Positions 51,652-59,062 of a stretch of DNA of 64,000 bases are shown here, in pieces (position 1 is the first letter of the stretch; every line of letters begins with the position of its first letter). The notes beneath the pieces are model-generated. The model worked only from the letters and a program-made list of their open reading frames with translations, made no database searches and had not been told where the DNA came from. The DNA lies in contig JADMJV010000012.1 of the NCBI GenBank assembly GCA_018780265.1, forward strand, positions 128,200-192,199. Direction: 5' to 3'. This stretch comes from a bacterium (GTDB lineage Bacteria; Vulcanimicrobiota; Xenobia; Xenobiales; JADMJV01). The position numbers and the translations under genes were made by a program.

Positions 51652-52233
51652 ATGAAGATCTTGCTCATCTGCCTGAGCCTGCTCCTGTGGTTGGGTCAAC
51701 CGGCCCGGGCCCAAAACCTGGTCTTGAACGGCGGCTTCGAAACGGGCAACTTTTCCAGTTGGACTCAGTTTGGCGACACCGGCTTTAGCTCCGTGGTAAC
51801 AGCAACTTCCCCTGAAGGCACACGCCACGCTCGGATGGGACCAATGAGCCCGGGCGGTATATTCCAGAACATCGCCACCACTATCGGGCAAGCGTATCAT
51901 ATCTCTTACGCACTGAGCTCGGGGGGCTCAACCTCGCGCACTCGAACCTTTCTTGCCCAATTTGGCGACCGTCTGCACCTTACGACATTGGAGTCCCTGA
52001 CCAATCCCGCTCTTTTCAGCTTTACTTATCGCAGTTTCACATTCGTGGCCACCACCACCACCTCGCAAATTCGCTTTACCTTCGAAAACGACCCGAACTA
52101 CTGGCGGCTGGACAATGTTGTGGTAAAGACGCCCGAGTTGAACGCCAAGGCGGCGCAACTACCCGTCATGCTGGTCATGCTGATCCTTCTGATCGTCTTC
52201 GAACGACGTCCACGTCCCGTTCTCAGTCTTTAG
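51652..52233 (+). CDS. Exported beta-sandwich protein with C-terminal sorting-signal-like tail
   Basis: 193 residues. Sec signal MKILLICLSLLLWLGQPARA. Mature N-terminus NLVLNGGFETGNFSSWT is a typical start of DUF642/PEP-CTERM-type beta-sandwich domains, and LDNVVVKT is their usual last strand. The end is LNAKAAQLPVMLVMLILLIVFERRPRP, a hydrophobic helix followed by arginines with a Leu-Pro before it, resembling but not identical to PEP-CTERM signals that exosortases use. No exosortase gene is present here. Ends overlap rodA by 4 bp convergently. Confidence 0.6.
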   Translation: MKILLICLSLLLWLGQPARAQNLVLNGGFETGNFSSWTQFGDTGFSSVVTATSPEGTRHARMGPMSPGGIFQNIATTIGQAYHISYALSSGGSTSRTRTFLAQFGDRLHLTTLESLTNPALFSFTYRSFTFVATTTTSQIRFTFENDPNYWRLDNVVVKTPELNAKAAQLPVMLVMLILLIVFERRPRPVLSL

Positions 52234-53339
52234 GCCAGCACGTCGCGGCTGGGGTCGGTCTGCTGCAGAAGTTCCTGCAGCTTGGGGGCGGTGCTTTCGG
52301 CCTGGCTGCTGCCCATAATCAGGCCTACCGCCACCAGGTTGATCAGCATAGCGCTGCCTCCGTAGGTGCAAAACGGCAGGGGAATGCCCACCACCGGGGC
52401 CAGACCCACGGTCATGGACAGGTTGACCAGACCCTGAAATCCAAGCAGGGTGCACACGCCGCTGCTCACCAGCGCCTCATAGCGGTCCTTGCAGTGCCAG
52501 GTAACGCGCAGCAGTTGGGCGGCCAGCAGGCCGGCCAGCAGCAACAGCCCCCACGAGCCCAGCAGGCCCAACTCTTCGCCGATCACCGAGAAGACAAAGT
52601 CCGTCCAGTTCTCCGGCACAAACCCGTTTTGGCTCAGCGCCCCCTGGCCCAGGCCCTGGCCCACCAGGCCTCCCGATCCGATGGCCAGTTGCGACTGGGT
52701 GATGTGATAACCCAGGCCGCGCGGGTCGGTCTCGGGATGAAGAAAGATCAGCAGGCGGTTCTTCTGGTAGTCATGCAGCACAAAGGGAGCGGCCGCCAGT
52801 CCGCCGGCCACCAATCCGAACAGTCCCAAGGCAGGAGCCCCGGCCACCCAGCTCATGCCGAAAAAAATCGCCCCCAGCACCAGGGCCGTGCCCAAGTCGG
52901 GCTGCTTGGCGATCAGTCCAAAGAAGATCGCCGTGCAACCGCCCGCCAGCAAGAACGAGCCCCAACCCGGGGCCCGCCCGGGGCGGCCTTGATACACCCT
53001 GGCCAGGATCAAGATCAAGGCCAGCTTGGAAAACTCAGAAGGCTGCCAGCTGCCCAGGGGTCCCAGGCTCAACCAGCGTTGCGAGCCGTTGACGGTCTGG
53101 CCGATGCCCGGCAACAGCACCAGCGCCAACGCCAGCACGCAGGCCCAGTAGAAGGGGACAGCCGCCCAGCGGATGGCCAACGGTCGACTGTGGGTGCACA
53201 AACCCAACAGCCCCAGGCCAATCACAATATGGGACAGTTGGCGCGACCCTTCCCCCACCCAGCCAGCCGACGACCACACCGCCAACCAGCCTACCGTGAG
53301 CAAGCCCAATAGGGAAAAGGCAACGGCCCTGGGACTCAT
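52230..53339 (-). CDS. rodA: Rod-shape peptidoglycan glycosyltransferase RodA (SEDS family)
   Basis: 369 residues from ATG 53339, which overlaps the PBP2 stop as ATGA. Ten hydrophobic helices. SEDS landmarks: GSWQPSEFSKLALILILA, AKQPDLGTALVLG, and FVPENWTDFVFSVIGEELGLLG, in which the Asp of WTDF is the catalytic acid known for RodA; GIPLPFCTYGGSAM is the family's conserved end motif. It polymerises lipid II glycan strands for cell elongation together with PBP2, whose gene directly precedes it. Last gene of the mre operon. Confidence 0.95.
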   Translation of the reverse strand: MSPRAVAFSLLGLLTVGWLAVWSSAGWVGEGSRQLSHIVIGLGLLGLCTHSRPLAIRWAAVPFYWACVLALALVLLPGIGQTVNGSQRWLSLGPLGSWQPSEFSKLALILILARVYQGRPGRAPGWGSFLLAGGCTAIFFGLIAKQPDLGTALVLGAIFFGMSWVAGAPALGLFGLVAGGLAAAPFVLHDYQKNRLLIFLHPETDPRGLGYHITQSQLAIGSGGLVGQGLGQGALSQNGFVPENWTDFVFSVIGEELGLLGSWGLLLLAGLLAAQLLRVTWHCKDRYEALVSSGVCTLLGFQGLVNLSMTVGLAPVVGIPLPFCTYGGSAMLINLVAVGLIMGSSQAESTAPKLQELLQQTDPSRDVLA

Positions 53340-55159
53340 CGAATCCCCCTGGCCGGACCGTAGAGATAATCGTAGATCTTGCGGGCCACCGGAGCGCAAC
53401 GACTACCGCCATAGCCGCCAGATTTTTCGCAGAAAACCACCACCACCATTTCCGGCCTCTCGTAGGGTGCAAAGGAAACGAACCAGGTGTGATTGCGTCC
53501 GTGACGGTTTTCACTGGATGGGCTATTCTCCACCGTACCGGTCTTGCCGGCTACGTGCACATACTCACTATTGCAGGCTCCGCCGGTCCCGTACAGCACG
53601 GCCCCCCGCATGCCCTGGCGGACCGCCGCCCAAAGGCGAGGGTCTAGCTTGATTTTGCGCAAAGGTTTGTAGCCGGGCCGTGCCATCACGCGGCCCTGAT
53701 ACGACACCACCTGCTGCACCAGATGGGGCTTGAGAATCTTGCCGCCATTGGCCACTGCCGCGGTGACAACCGCCATCTGAATCGGCGTGACCAGCATAAA
53801 GCCCTGACCGATGGAGATATTGACCGTGTCGCCCTCGTACCACTTGTCCCCAACATTTTTCCATTTCCAGGAAGCGTCCGGGAAAACGCCGTCGGATTCG
53901 CCCGGTAGATCGATGCCGGTAGCCTTGCCCAGGCACATTTCCCGGGCATGGTTGGCCAGCCGTTGCACTCCCAGGCGAGTCCCCAACATGTAGTAAACCA
54001 CGTCGCAGGAGTGAGCCAGCGACCCTTCAAAACCAATACTACCGTGACCGGAGGTGATAAAGCAGTTGGCGCCTGCATAGCTGCCGCCGCAGTAGAACAC
54101 CGATCCAGCCGTGCACAGGCCATGGCGCAGGGCCCCGCTGCTGGTCACCAACTTAAAGGTCGAACCAGGAGAAGCGATGGTCTGAACGGCACGATGCAAC
54201 AGGGGAATGCCCGTCTGATTGAGCAACCGGGTGTATTCCCTTTGGGTGATGCCGCGCGCGAAAGGTCGAGGATCGTATTGCGGCAGGCTGACCAGGGCGC
54301 GCACGGCCCCGGTTTGAGCCTCCATGACCACCACGGCGCCACCGCTCAACTCCTGATTGGTGGTGCGCAGTTCCGTGAGCATCTCCTGAAGGGCATTCTC
54401 GGCCACCTTCTGCAAATCCCAATCCAGCGCCAGGCGCAGATCGCAACCAGGCTTGGGCGGGCGCACCTCGGCCACTTTGACGGTGCGACCCAGAGCGTCG
54501 ATCGAAATTTTGGACACGCCCTTGAAGCCGCGCAGCCAGCGGTCATAGGTCCTTTCCAGGCCCTCTTTGCCAATGCGGTCCAGGCCCATATAGCCCAGCG
54601 GGCGCAGCCGCTTTAATTCGTCGGCCGTGATCTCACCCATGTAGCCCAGACTGTGGCAGGCGTGCAAACCCGCCACAAAGCGACGGCGCTCGCGGATGAC
54701 CAGGCGCAGGCCTTTCATCTGAGGCAAAAGCTTGGTGGTGGCCACTACCTGAGGGGTATTCAAGGCGCGGGCAAAAACAAAGGGTTCCAGGGGGGCGCTG
54801 GCCATGATCTTGCGCAGGCGTTCTTTCAATTTGTGAGGGGGTTGTCCGGTGGCCTGAGCCAACAACTGCAGCTTCTTGGGGTCACGCGGAACTTCGGCGG
54901 GAATCCCTTCCAACTGAAAATCGGGCTCGTTGGTGACCAGCAACTTACCGCGCCGGTCCCAAATGCGCCCACGCGGAGAATCTTTGTACTCGGTAAAAAC
55001 CGAATTGGATTGAGCCTTGTGCAGCAACTGATGATGGCGCATGATCTGCAGTTGGTAAAAACGCCCCGCCAAAACGGTCATACCCAGCGCCCCCAGGGCT
55101 ACCAATAAGCCCAGTCGCTGCCTACCTTGAGGTCCTAGTCCAGTTTCGTCCGATGTCAC
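53336..55159 (-). CDS. mrdA: Penicillin-binding protein 2 (elongation transpeptidase)
   Basis: About 607 residues; GTG 55159 overlaps the mreD stop as GTGA, and GTG 55162 one codon earlier is an alternative. N-terminal anchor helix (LGLLVALGALGMTVLAGRF). Dimerisation domain, then transpeptidase domain with SPGSTFK (catalytic Ser near 333), SCD for the SxN motif (near 385), and KTGT near 535. It cross-links peptidoglycan in the elongasome with RodA. The SxN motif is SCD rather than SxN, a mild variant. Member of the mre operon. Confidence 0.95.
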   Translation of the reverse strand: MTSDETGLGPQGRQRLGLLVALGALGMTVLAGRFYQLQIMRHHQLLHKAQSNSVFTEYKDSPRGRIWDRRGKLLVTNEPDFQLEGIPAEVPRDPKKLQLLAQATGQPPHKLKERLRKIMASAPLEPFVFARALNTPQVVATTKLLPQMKGLRLVIRERRRFVAGLHACHSLGYMGEITADELKRLRPLGYMGLDRIGKEGLERTYDRWLRGFKGVSKISIDALGRTVKVAEVRPPKPGCDLRLALDWDLQKVAENALQEMLTELRTTNQELSGGAVVVMEAQTGAVRALVSLPQYDPRPFARGITQREYTRLLNQTGIPLLHRAVQTIASPGSTFKLVTSSGALRHGLCTAGSVFYCGGSYAGANCFITSGHGSIGFEGSLAHSCDVVYYMLGTRLGVQRLANHAREMCLGKATGIDLPGESDGVFPDASWKWKNVGDKWYEGDTVNISIGQGFMLVTPIQMAVVTAAVANGGKILKPHLVQQVVSYQGRVMARPGYKPLRKIKLDPRLWAAVRQGMRGAVLYGTGGACNSEYVHVAGKTGTVENSPSSENRHGRNHTWFVSFAPYERPEMVVVVFCEKSGGYGGSRCAPVARKIYDYLYGPARGIR

Positions 55160-55593
55160 CACTCACGCCAGGGAAACACGTAGCTGCTGACCCAAAAGAG
55201 CCCGGCGCTGAGCAGGGCCCAACTCCACCAGCACACCAGCAACGCCTGGGCCACCATGAAGGGTGAATAGCCGCTCAGGAAAAGTTGTAAAAGTAAGGCC
55301 ACGGCGCTGAACACGCCGCCCATCACCAGTCGTTGGCTGGCGCTAAGAACAGGACGCCTTTCGATCACATAGCCCGCCAGGCAACCCACCAGCAGGGGAG
55401 GCAAAACCATTTGGGGCAACATCAAACCGCACGGGACAGCCGCCCATAGGCCCGCCCAACAGCCAGCCAGACTGGCCCCCAGCAGGCCGTAACGCCAGGC
55501 CGCCAGCAGCACCAGACCCAGGCTGAGGGGTGCGTAGTGAGCGGAGAAGAGTATGGCGATGAGGGGAAAAACTACCGCCAAACACAGACTCAT
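55156..55593 (-). CDS. mreD: Rod-shape-determining protein MreD
   Basis: 145 residues, five or so hydrophobic helices with the MreD style of short loops (PLIAILFSAHYAPLSLGLVLLAAW, GLLGASLAGCWAGLWAAVP, LLVGCLAGYVIERR). Sequence motifs of MreD are weak; the assignment rests on membrane layout, size and position between the MreC-bearing gene and PBP2. MreD links MreC to the elongation machinery in the inner membrane. ATG overlaps the previous stop as ATGA. Confidence 0.85.
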   Translation of the reverse strand: MSLCLAVVFPLIAILFSAHYAPLSLGLVLLAAWRYGLLGASLAGCWAGLWAAVPCGLMLPQMVLPPLLVGCLAGYVIERRPVLSASQRLVMGGVFSAVALLLQLFLSGYSPFMVAQALLVCWWSWALLSAGLFWVSSYVFPWREW

Positions 55594-57449
55594 TTCAGCA
55601 CCATCACTTCGGAGACATCATCCAGTTTGACATAAGGCCTGACCTGGGCGGTCAGGAAACTGGAGTCGTTGCTGCGATGTACCTGGTCGATCTGGCCGAT
55701 GGGCAAACCGCGCGGAAACTGCCCATCCTGGCCGCTGGTGACCACCACATCGCCATTCTTGATACCCGCGTCGGGGTCCAGATAGCGCATCTCCAGCACT
55801 CCCAGTCCCCGGCCCAGCACCACCCCACCGGCCTTGCGGTTGGGCAGGGCGCCCGAAACCACCGAGGAGGGGTCCAGGCACAACCGGACCCGGCTGGAAT
55901 GGTCATCGACCTGGACCACCTTGCCCAGCAGCCCCTGCTCGGCCATGACCAGGGAACCCACTTCAATACCATCCAGGCGACCCACATCCAGGCGCACGCC
56001 CGACAGCCACTCGTGGGGGTCGCGACTGACCACCCGGGCCAGGGTTCCCCCCTGCAGGCTTTTCAGGTTCATCTCGCGGCGGCCCAACCAACGCCACAAA
56101 CGTTGATTCTCCGAACGCAGACGCAGCATCTGGCGCTTCTCCTCCTGAGTCAACACCCGGCTTTGCCCCTCGTTCTTCTGTCCCGCTGCCAGGCTCGCAT
56201 TGAGCACCTGACTGGCCGGCCCAAACCACGGGTCTGGTCCACCCAAATGCAGTGCCTTGGCCGAGGCAGCCGAAGCAAACAAGGTCACCGCCAGCAAAGC
56301 CGCGGCCGCACTCCAGCCCAGCGAGGTGCGCTGCATCACCAAATTCTTGGGCGCGTAGTCATCCTCGGGAGCCTTCACCTGACTGAAGAGCGCCTTGCGC
56401 AGCACGGGCGATTTGAGAATTGCGTGCAAACCTCGGGCGGTACACTCCTGAGGCTTCTCTGGCAGGCACACCGTCAGTCCGGTGGACTGGCGCAAGGCCT
56501 GACTGAATCCATAGAGCAGCGAACTCCCCCCTGTCAGATAGATGCCCTGATCCTGGACGTCGTCCACCCAGGCGATCGGAATCTCGGCCAGGAACTGTCG
56601 CACCAAGTGCACCCACTGAGCGTGAAATGGCTCAACTATAGGCCATAGCTCGTTGGCTCGCAAAGTAACACGCAGGGGCGCTCCGCTCTCCAGGTGTCGT
56701 CCGCTCACCGGTAATTCGCTCTCCGAACTGCATTGACACAACTCCACCTTAAGGCGCTCGGCATCCTGGCGATGGATAAGCAATTGATAGGTACGCCGAA
56801 CGTACTCTTGAATAGCTTCGTCCACGTGCTCGCCAGCCACCTCGCCACGCCGTACCGAAAGGCACGAGCCCAGCGCGATAATGCCCACCTCGCAACGTCC
56901 TGCCCCGATGTGCAAGACCATGTGACAGCGCGGACGAAGCACGTCCAGACCGGCCCCCACCGCCGAAGCCACCAGTTCGCTGGTGAGTGCAATATGGCGT
57001 GCCCCTACGGCCCGACCCAGAGCTTCCCAGGTCTCACGCTCCAGAGCGGTTGGATGGGCCCCGATAGCCAGCAACAGGCGTGGGGCTGTGCCCCAGTGCC
57101 CGCGACGCAGGGCCTGCTCCAGCAGCAACTTGGCCCCGTGCGGGTCGTGAACCGCTCCACCCTTCATGGGCTGAAAAATCGATACTCCCTCGGGCTCGCG
57201 CCCCTCCAACCCTTTGGCCGCCTCGCCCAGGGCCACGCAACGCTGCTTCAGATTAAAAGCCAACAAGGCCGGAAAAGTTTGACTTTTGACCATTCCCGTC
57301 ACCGACACATTGCAGCCGCCAACCGATACGGCGGCGTCAAATCCTGGCGCCTCCAACCAGGTGCGCACGCCCGCCCAGGAAAACCGTTGGGTCCAACTGT
57401 GGGACGTAGCCGCCAGGGCGCGTCCCTCCATACTCTCACTATACAGCAT
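55590..57449 (-). CDS. MreB-MreC fusion protein
   Basis: 619 residues from ATG 57449, with AGGAGG six bases upstream. Residues about 37-350 are actin-like and line up with MreB (FQPMKGGAVHD, SELVASAVGAGLDV, GEHVDEAIQEYVRRTY, IYLTGGSSLLYG). Residues 378-398 form one transmembrane helix (GWSAAAALLAVTLFASAASA), about 433-460 a coiled coil, and 466-619 the paired beta domains of MreC (RVVSRDPHEWLSGVRLDVGR, GIEVGSLVMAEQGLLGKVVQV, SSRVRLCLDPSSVVSG). Actin part inside, MreC part outside fits the topology of each. The nucleotide site has lost phosphate-1 (SVGG for DxG) and phosphate-2 (HIGAG for DIGGG) aspartates but keeps a Glu (E158). Confidence 0.92.
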   Translation of the reverse strand: MLYSESMEGRALAATSHSWTQRFSWAGVRTWLEAPGFDAAVSVGGCNVSVTGMVKSQTFPALLAFNLKQRCVALGEAAKGLEGREPEGVSIFQPMKGGAVHDPHGAKLLLEQALRRGHWGTAPRLLLAIGAHPTALERETWEALGRAVGARHIALTSELVASAVGAGLDVLRPRCHMVLHIGAGRCEVGIIALGSCLSVRRGEVAGEHVDEAIQEYVRRTYQLLIHRQDAERLKVELCQCSSESELPVSGRHLESGAPLRVTLRANELWPIVEPFHAQWVHLVRQFLAEIPIAWVDDVQDQGIYLTGGSSLLYGFSQALRQSTGLTVCLPEKPQECTARGLHAILKSPVLRKALFSQVKAPEDDYAPKNLVMQRTSLGWSAAAALLAVTLFASAASAKALHLGGPDPWFGPASQVLNASLAAGQKNEGQSRVLTQEEKRQMLRLRSENQRLWRWLGRREMNLKSLQGGTLARVVSRDPHEWLSGVRLDVGRLDGIEVGSLVMAEQGLLGKVVQVDDHSSRVRLCLDPSSVVSGALPNRKAGGVVLGRGLGVLEMRYLDPDAGIKNGDVVVTSGQDGQFPRGLPIGQIDQVHRSNDSSFLTAQVRPYVKLDDVSEVMVLK

Positions 57450-57459
57450 ACCGTTCCTC

Positions 57460-58422
57460 CTATGGCTCCAGGGCTAACTCGGGGCGCACCCGAAGGGCAC
57501 CCAGAGTAGCGCATTCAATCGGTCGCGGGGCCCGCTGCACAGGCAGGTCCACCTGCTCCTTGAGATAAAGCTCCAGGCCTTGCAGGTAGGCGCCCCCACC
57601 CGTAAGGGTCAGCCCTTGCTGCAACACAGCCTCGGCCAGCAGTGGCGGCATCTGGTCGAGCACACTGCGAATCAGTTCCAACAGCCGTTGAATGGGTTCG
57701 ATCAAGGCCCCGCCCAGACTGCTATGAGGGATGTCGCGGTAAACGGGCAAGCCACTGGCCAGTTCCCGACCACGCACCTCCATATTGTCCTCGCGCCAAT
57801 CCTCCGACCAGCAACTGATCTGATGCTTCAGGTGGCGAGCTGTGGCCTGGCTCACCTCCAGCCCATGCTCCTGGTAAAGTCGACGCTGCAAAGCCACTTC
57901 GAGGTCATCCCCGCCCCAACGAATCGAGCGACGCAGTACCACGTCAGCGGCCACCAGAGCCATTTCGCTGGTGGTGGCGCCTATGTCCACCACGGCCACG
58001 GCCGGGTCGGCTGTAGTACTGCCCCAGGCCACTGCAACCGGCATTTGCACAATGCTGGCTCGCATAAATCCGACGTCCTTGAGCAACTCAACCCACTGCT
58101 TGCGCTCCAAAGGAGAGGCCACACTGGGAAGGACCAGACGTACGGCCGGGCGCGACCACGAGCGCACGCCGGAGCGACGCATCATCTGGCGCAACTGTTC
58201 TTGGACAGCACCGGGAGAAGCCAGGTGAGCCTGAGAGACAGGCTGAAATACCTGGATGCGCTCGGGCGCTCGTTCCAGAATAGGTACCGCCACCTGTCCC
58301 ACTGCCACGGCCTGCGGCAGACTCCAGCAGTTGGCCACCAGAGTCGGTTCGCAGAGAACCTCCCCCTTGCCGGCCACAGCCAATCTTGTTTGATAAGACC
58401 CAACATCCAAGGCGATCAACAT
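57460..58422 (-). CDS. MreB-like actin homologue
   Basis: 320 residues from ATG 58422, which has GGAGGG five bases upstream; the frame is open nine codons earlier. Actin-fold ATPase motifs: phosphate-1 IALDVGS (D6), phosphate-2 VVDIGATT (D146), adenosine loop TLTGGGAYLQG. The segment where MreB carries the catalytic Glu (EEP) reads QMP (126-128), so hydrolysis may be impaired although binding looks intact. It resembles MreB and also DnaK/PilM-type actins, but its place as first gene of the mre operon favours a shape role. 10 bp ahead of the fusion gene. Confidence 0.85.
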   Translation of the reverse strand: MLIALDVGSYQTRLAVAGKGEVLCEPTLVANCWSLPQAVAVGQVAVPILERAPERIQVFQPVSQAHLASPGAVQEQLRQMMRRSGVRSWSRPAVRLVLPSVASPLERKQWVELLKDVGFMRASIVQMPVAVAWGSTTADPAVAVVDIGATTSEMALVAADVVLRRSIRWGGDDLEVALQRRLYQEHGLEVSQATARHLKHQISCWSEDWREDNMEVRGRELASGLPVYRDIPHSSLGGALIEPIQRLLELIRSVLDQMPPLLAEAVLQQGLTLTGGGAYLQGLELYLKEQVDLPVQRAPRPIECATLGALRVRPELALEP

Positions 58423-58438
58423 AGGACCCTCCAGGCTG

Positions 58439-58453
58439 TTGAATTTCATTCAA
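58439..58453. promoter_or_regulatory. Palindrome TTGAAT-ttc-ATTCAA upstream of the mre operon
   Basis: Perfect 6-bp inverted repeat, 3-base spacer, 17 bp before the MreB-like start and about 90 bp before the divergent membrane-protein gene. An operator for either gene is possible; no promoter boxes are clear. Confidence 0.3.
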
Positions 58454-58539
58454 ACCCATGTCCCCCTGCTCAATAAGAACAAAAGTTCGTCGAACACTCG
58501 CCATGCAGGCCTCAAAACTCACTCCTGGAAGAACCGCCG

Positions 58540-59004
58540 ATGACCGCACCCTGGCGCCGGAAACTGGGTCTTTTGCTTTTAGGTCTGGGTATTCTGGCCC
58601 CGGTGGCTGCTCTGGCCATCCCCTTTCTCGGTCTCCCCCCAGCGTTGTCGGCGGCCGCCACCGGGGCCATGCTGGTGGGCGCCCCTGAAGTACTGTTGAT
58701 CCTGTCCACGGTATTTCTGGGCAAAGAAGGCATGCAGCAGGCGCTGGGTCGGGTATTGACCGCGCTCAAAGCGCCGGCGGGGCCGACTCGCTATTTCCTC
58801 TGTCTGGTGGCCATGGCCGTCAGTTCGCTGCTGCCCTGGATCCTCTATGGCTACCTGCCCGATCGAATGCCTGCCGACCTGACCTTTCAGACCCGTTTCT
58901 TTGCAATTTCCGACCTGCTGTTCGCGACCGCCTTTGTGCTGGCGGGCTCGGAGTTTTGGGCCAAGCTGGCGCGCTTACTGACCTGGACAGAGCCGGAGTC
59001 TTAG
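58540..59004 (+). CDS. Small membrane protein, transporter-suffix-domain-like
   Basis: 154 residues with four hydrophobic helices (LGLLLLGLGILAPVAALAIPFLG, AATGAMLVGAPEVLLILSTVFLG, FLCLVAMAVSSLLPWILYGYLP, LLFATAFVLAGSEFWAKLA). The GAPEVLLIL..FLGKEG stretch resembles what is called the transporter suffix domain in annotated genomes; its job is unknown. GGAAGA lies nine bases before ATG 58540. Divergent from the mre operon. The stop TAG runs into the short repeat copy at 59004. Confidence 0.6.
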   Translation: MTAPWRRKLGLLLLGLGILAPVAALAIPFLGLPPALSAAATGAMLVGAPEVLLILSTVFLGKEGMQQALGRVLTALKAPAGPTRYFLCLVAMAVSSLLPWILYGYLPDRMPADLTFQTRFFAISDLLFATAFVLAGSEFWAKLARLLTWTEPES

Positions 59005-59056
59005 GGCCGTCGCGGAATAAGTCGGGCATTCCGGCCTCGGAGGCGCGACGCGGCCC
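59004..59056. repeat. Interspersed palindromic repeat, short copy
   Basis: The last base of the stop codon begins GGGCCGTCGCG (59004-59014); the other end is CGCGACG-CG-GCCC (59044-59056), its complement with a two-base bulge, so the 53-bp element folds into a hairpin. It shares a 40-bp core (59007-59046) with the long copy at 49293-49332. It lies between two convergent genes. Confidence 0.75.
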
Positions 59057-59062
59057 GGGTCC

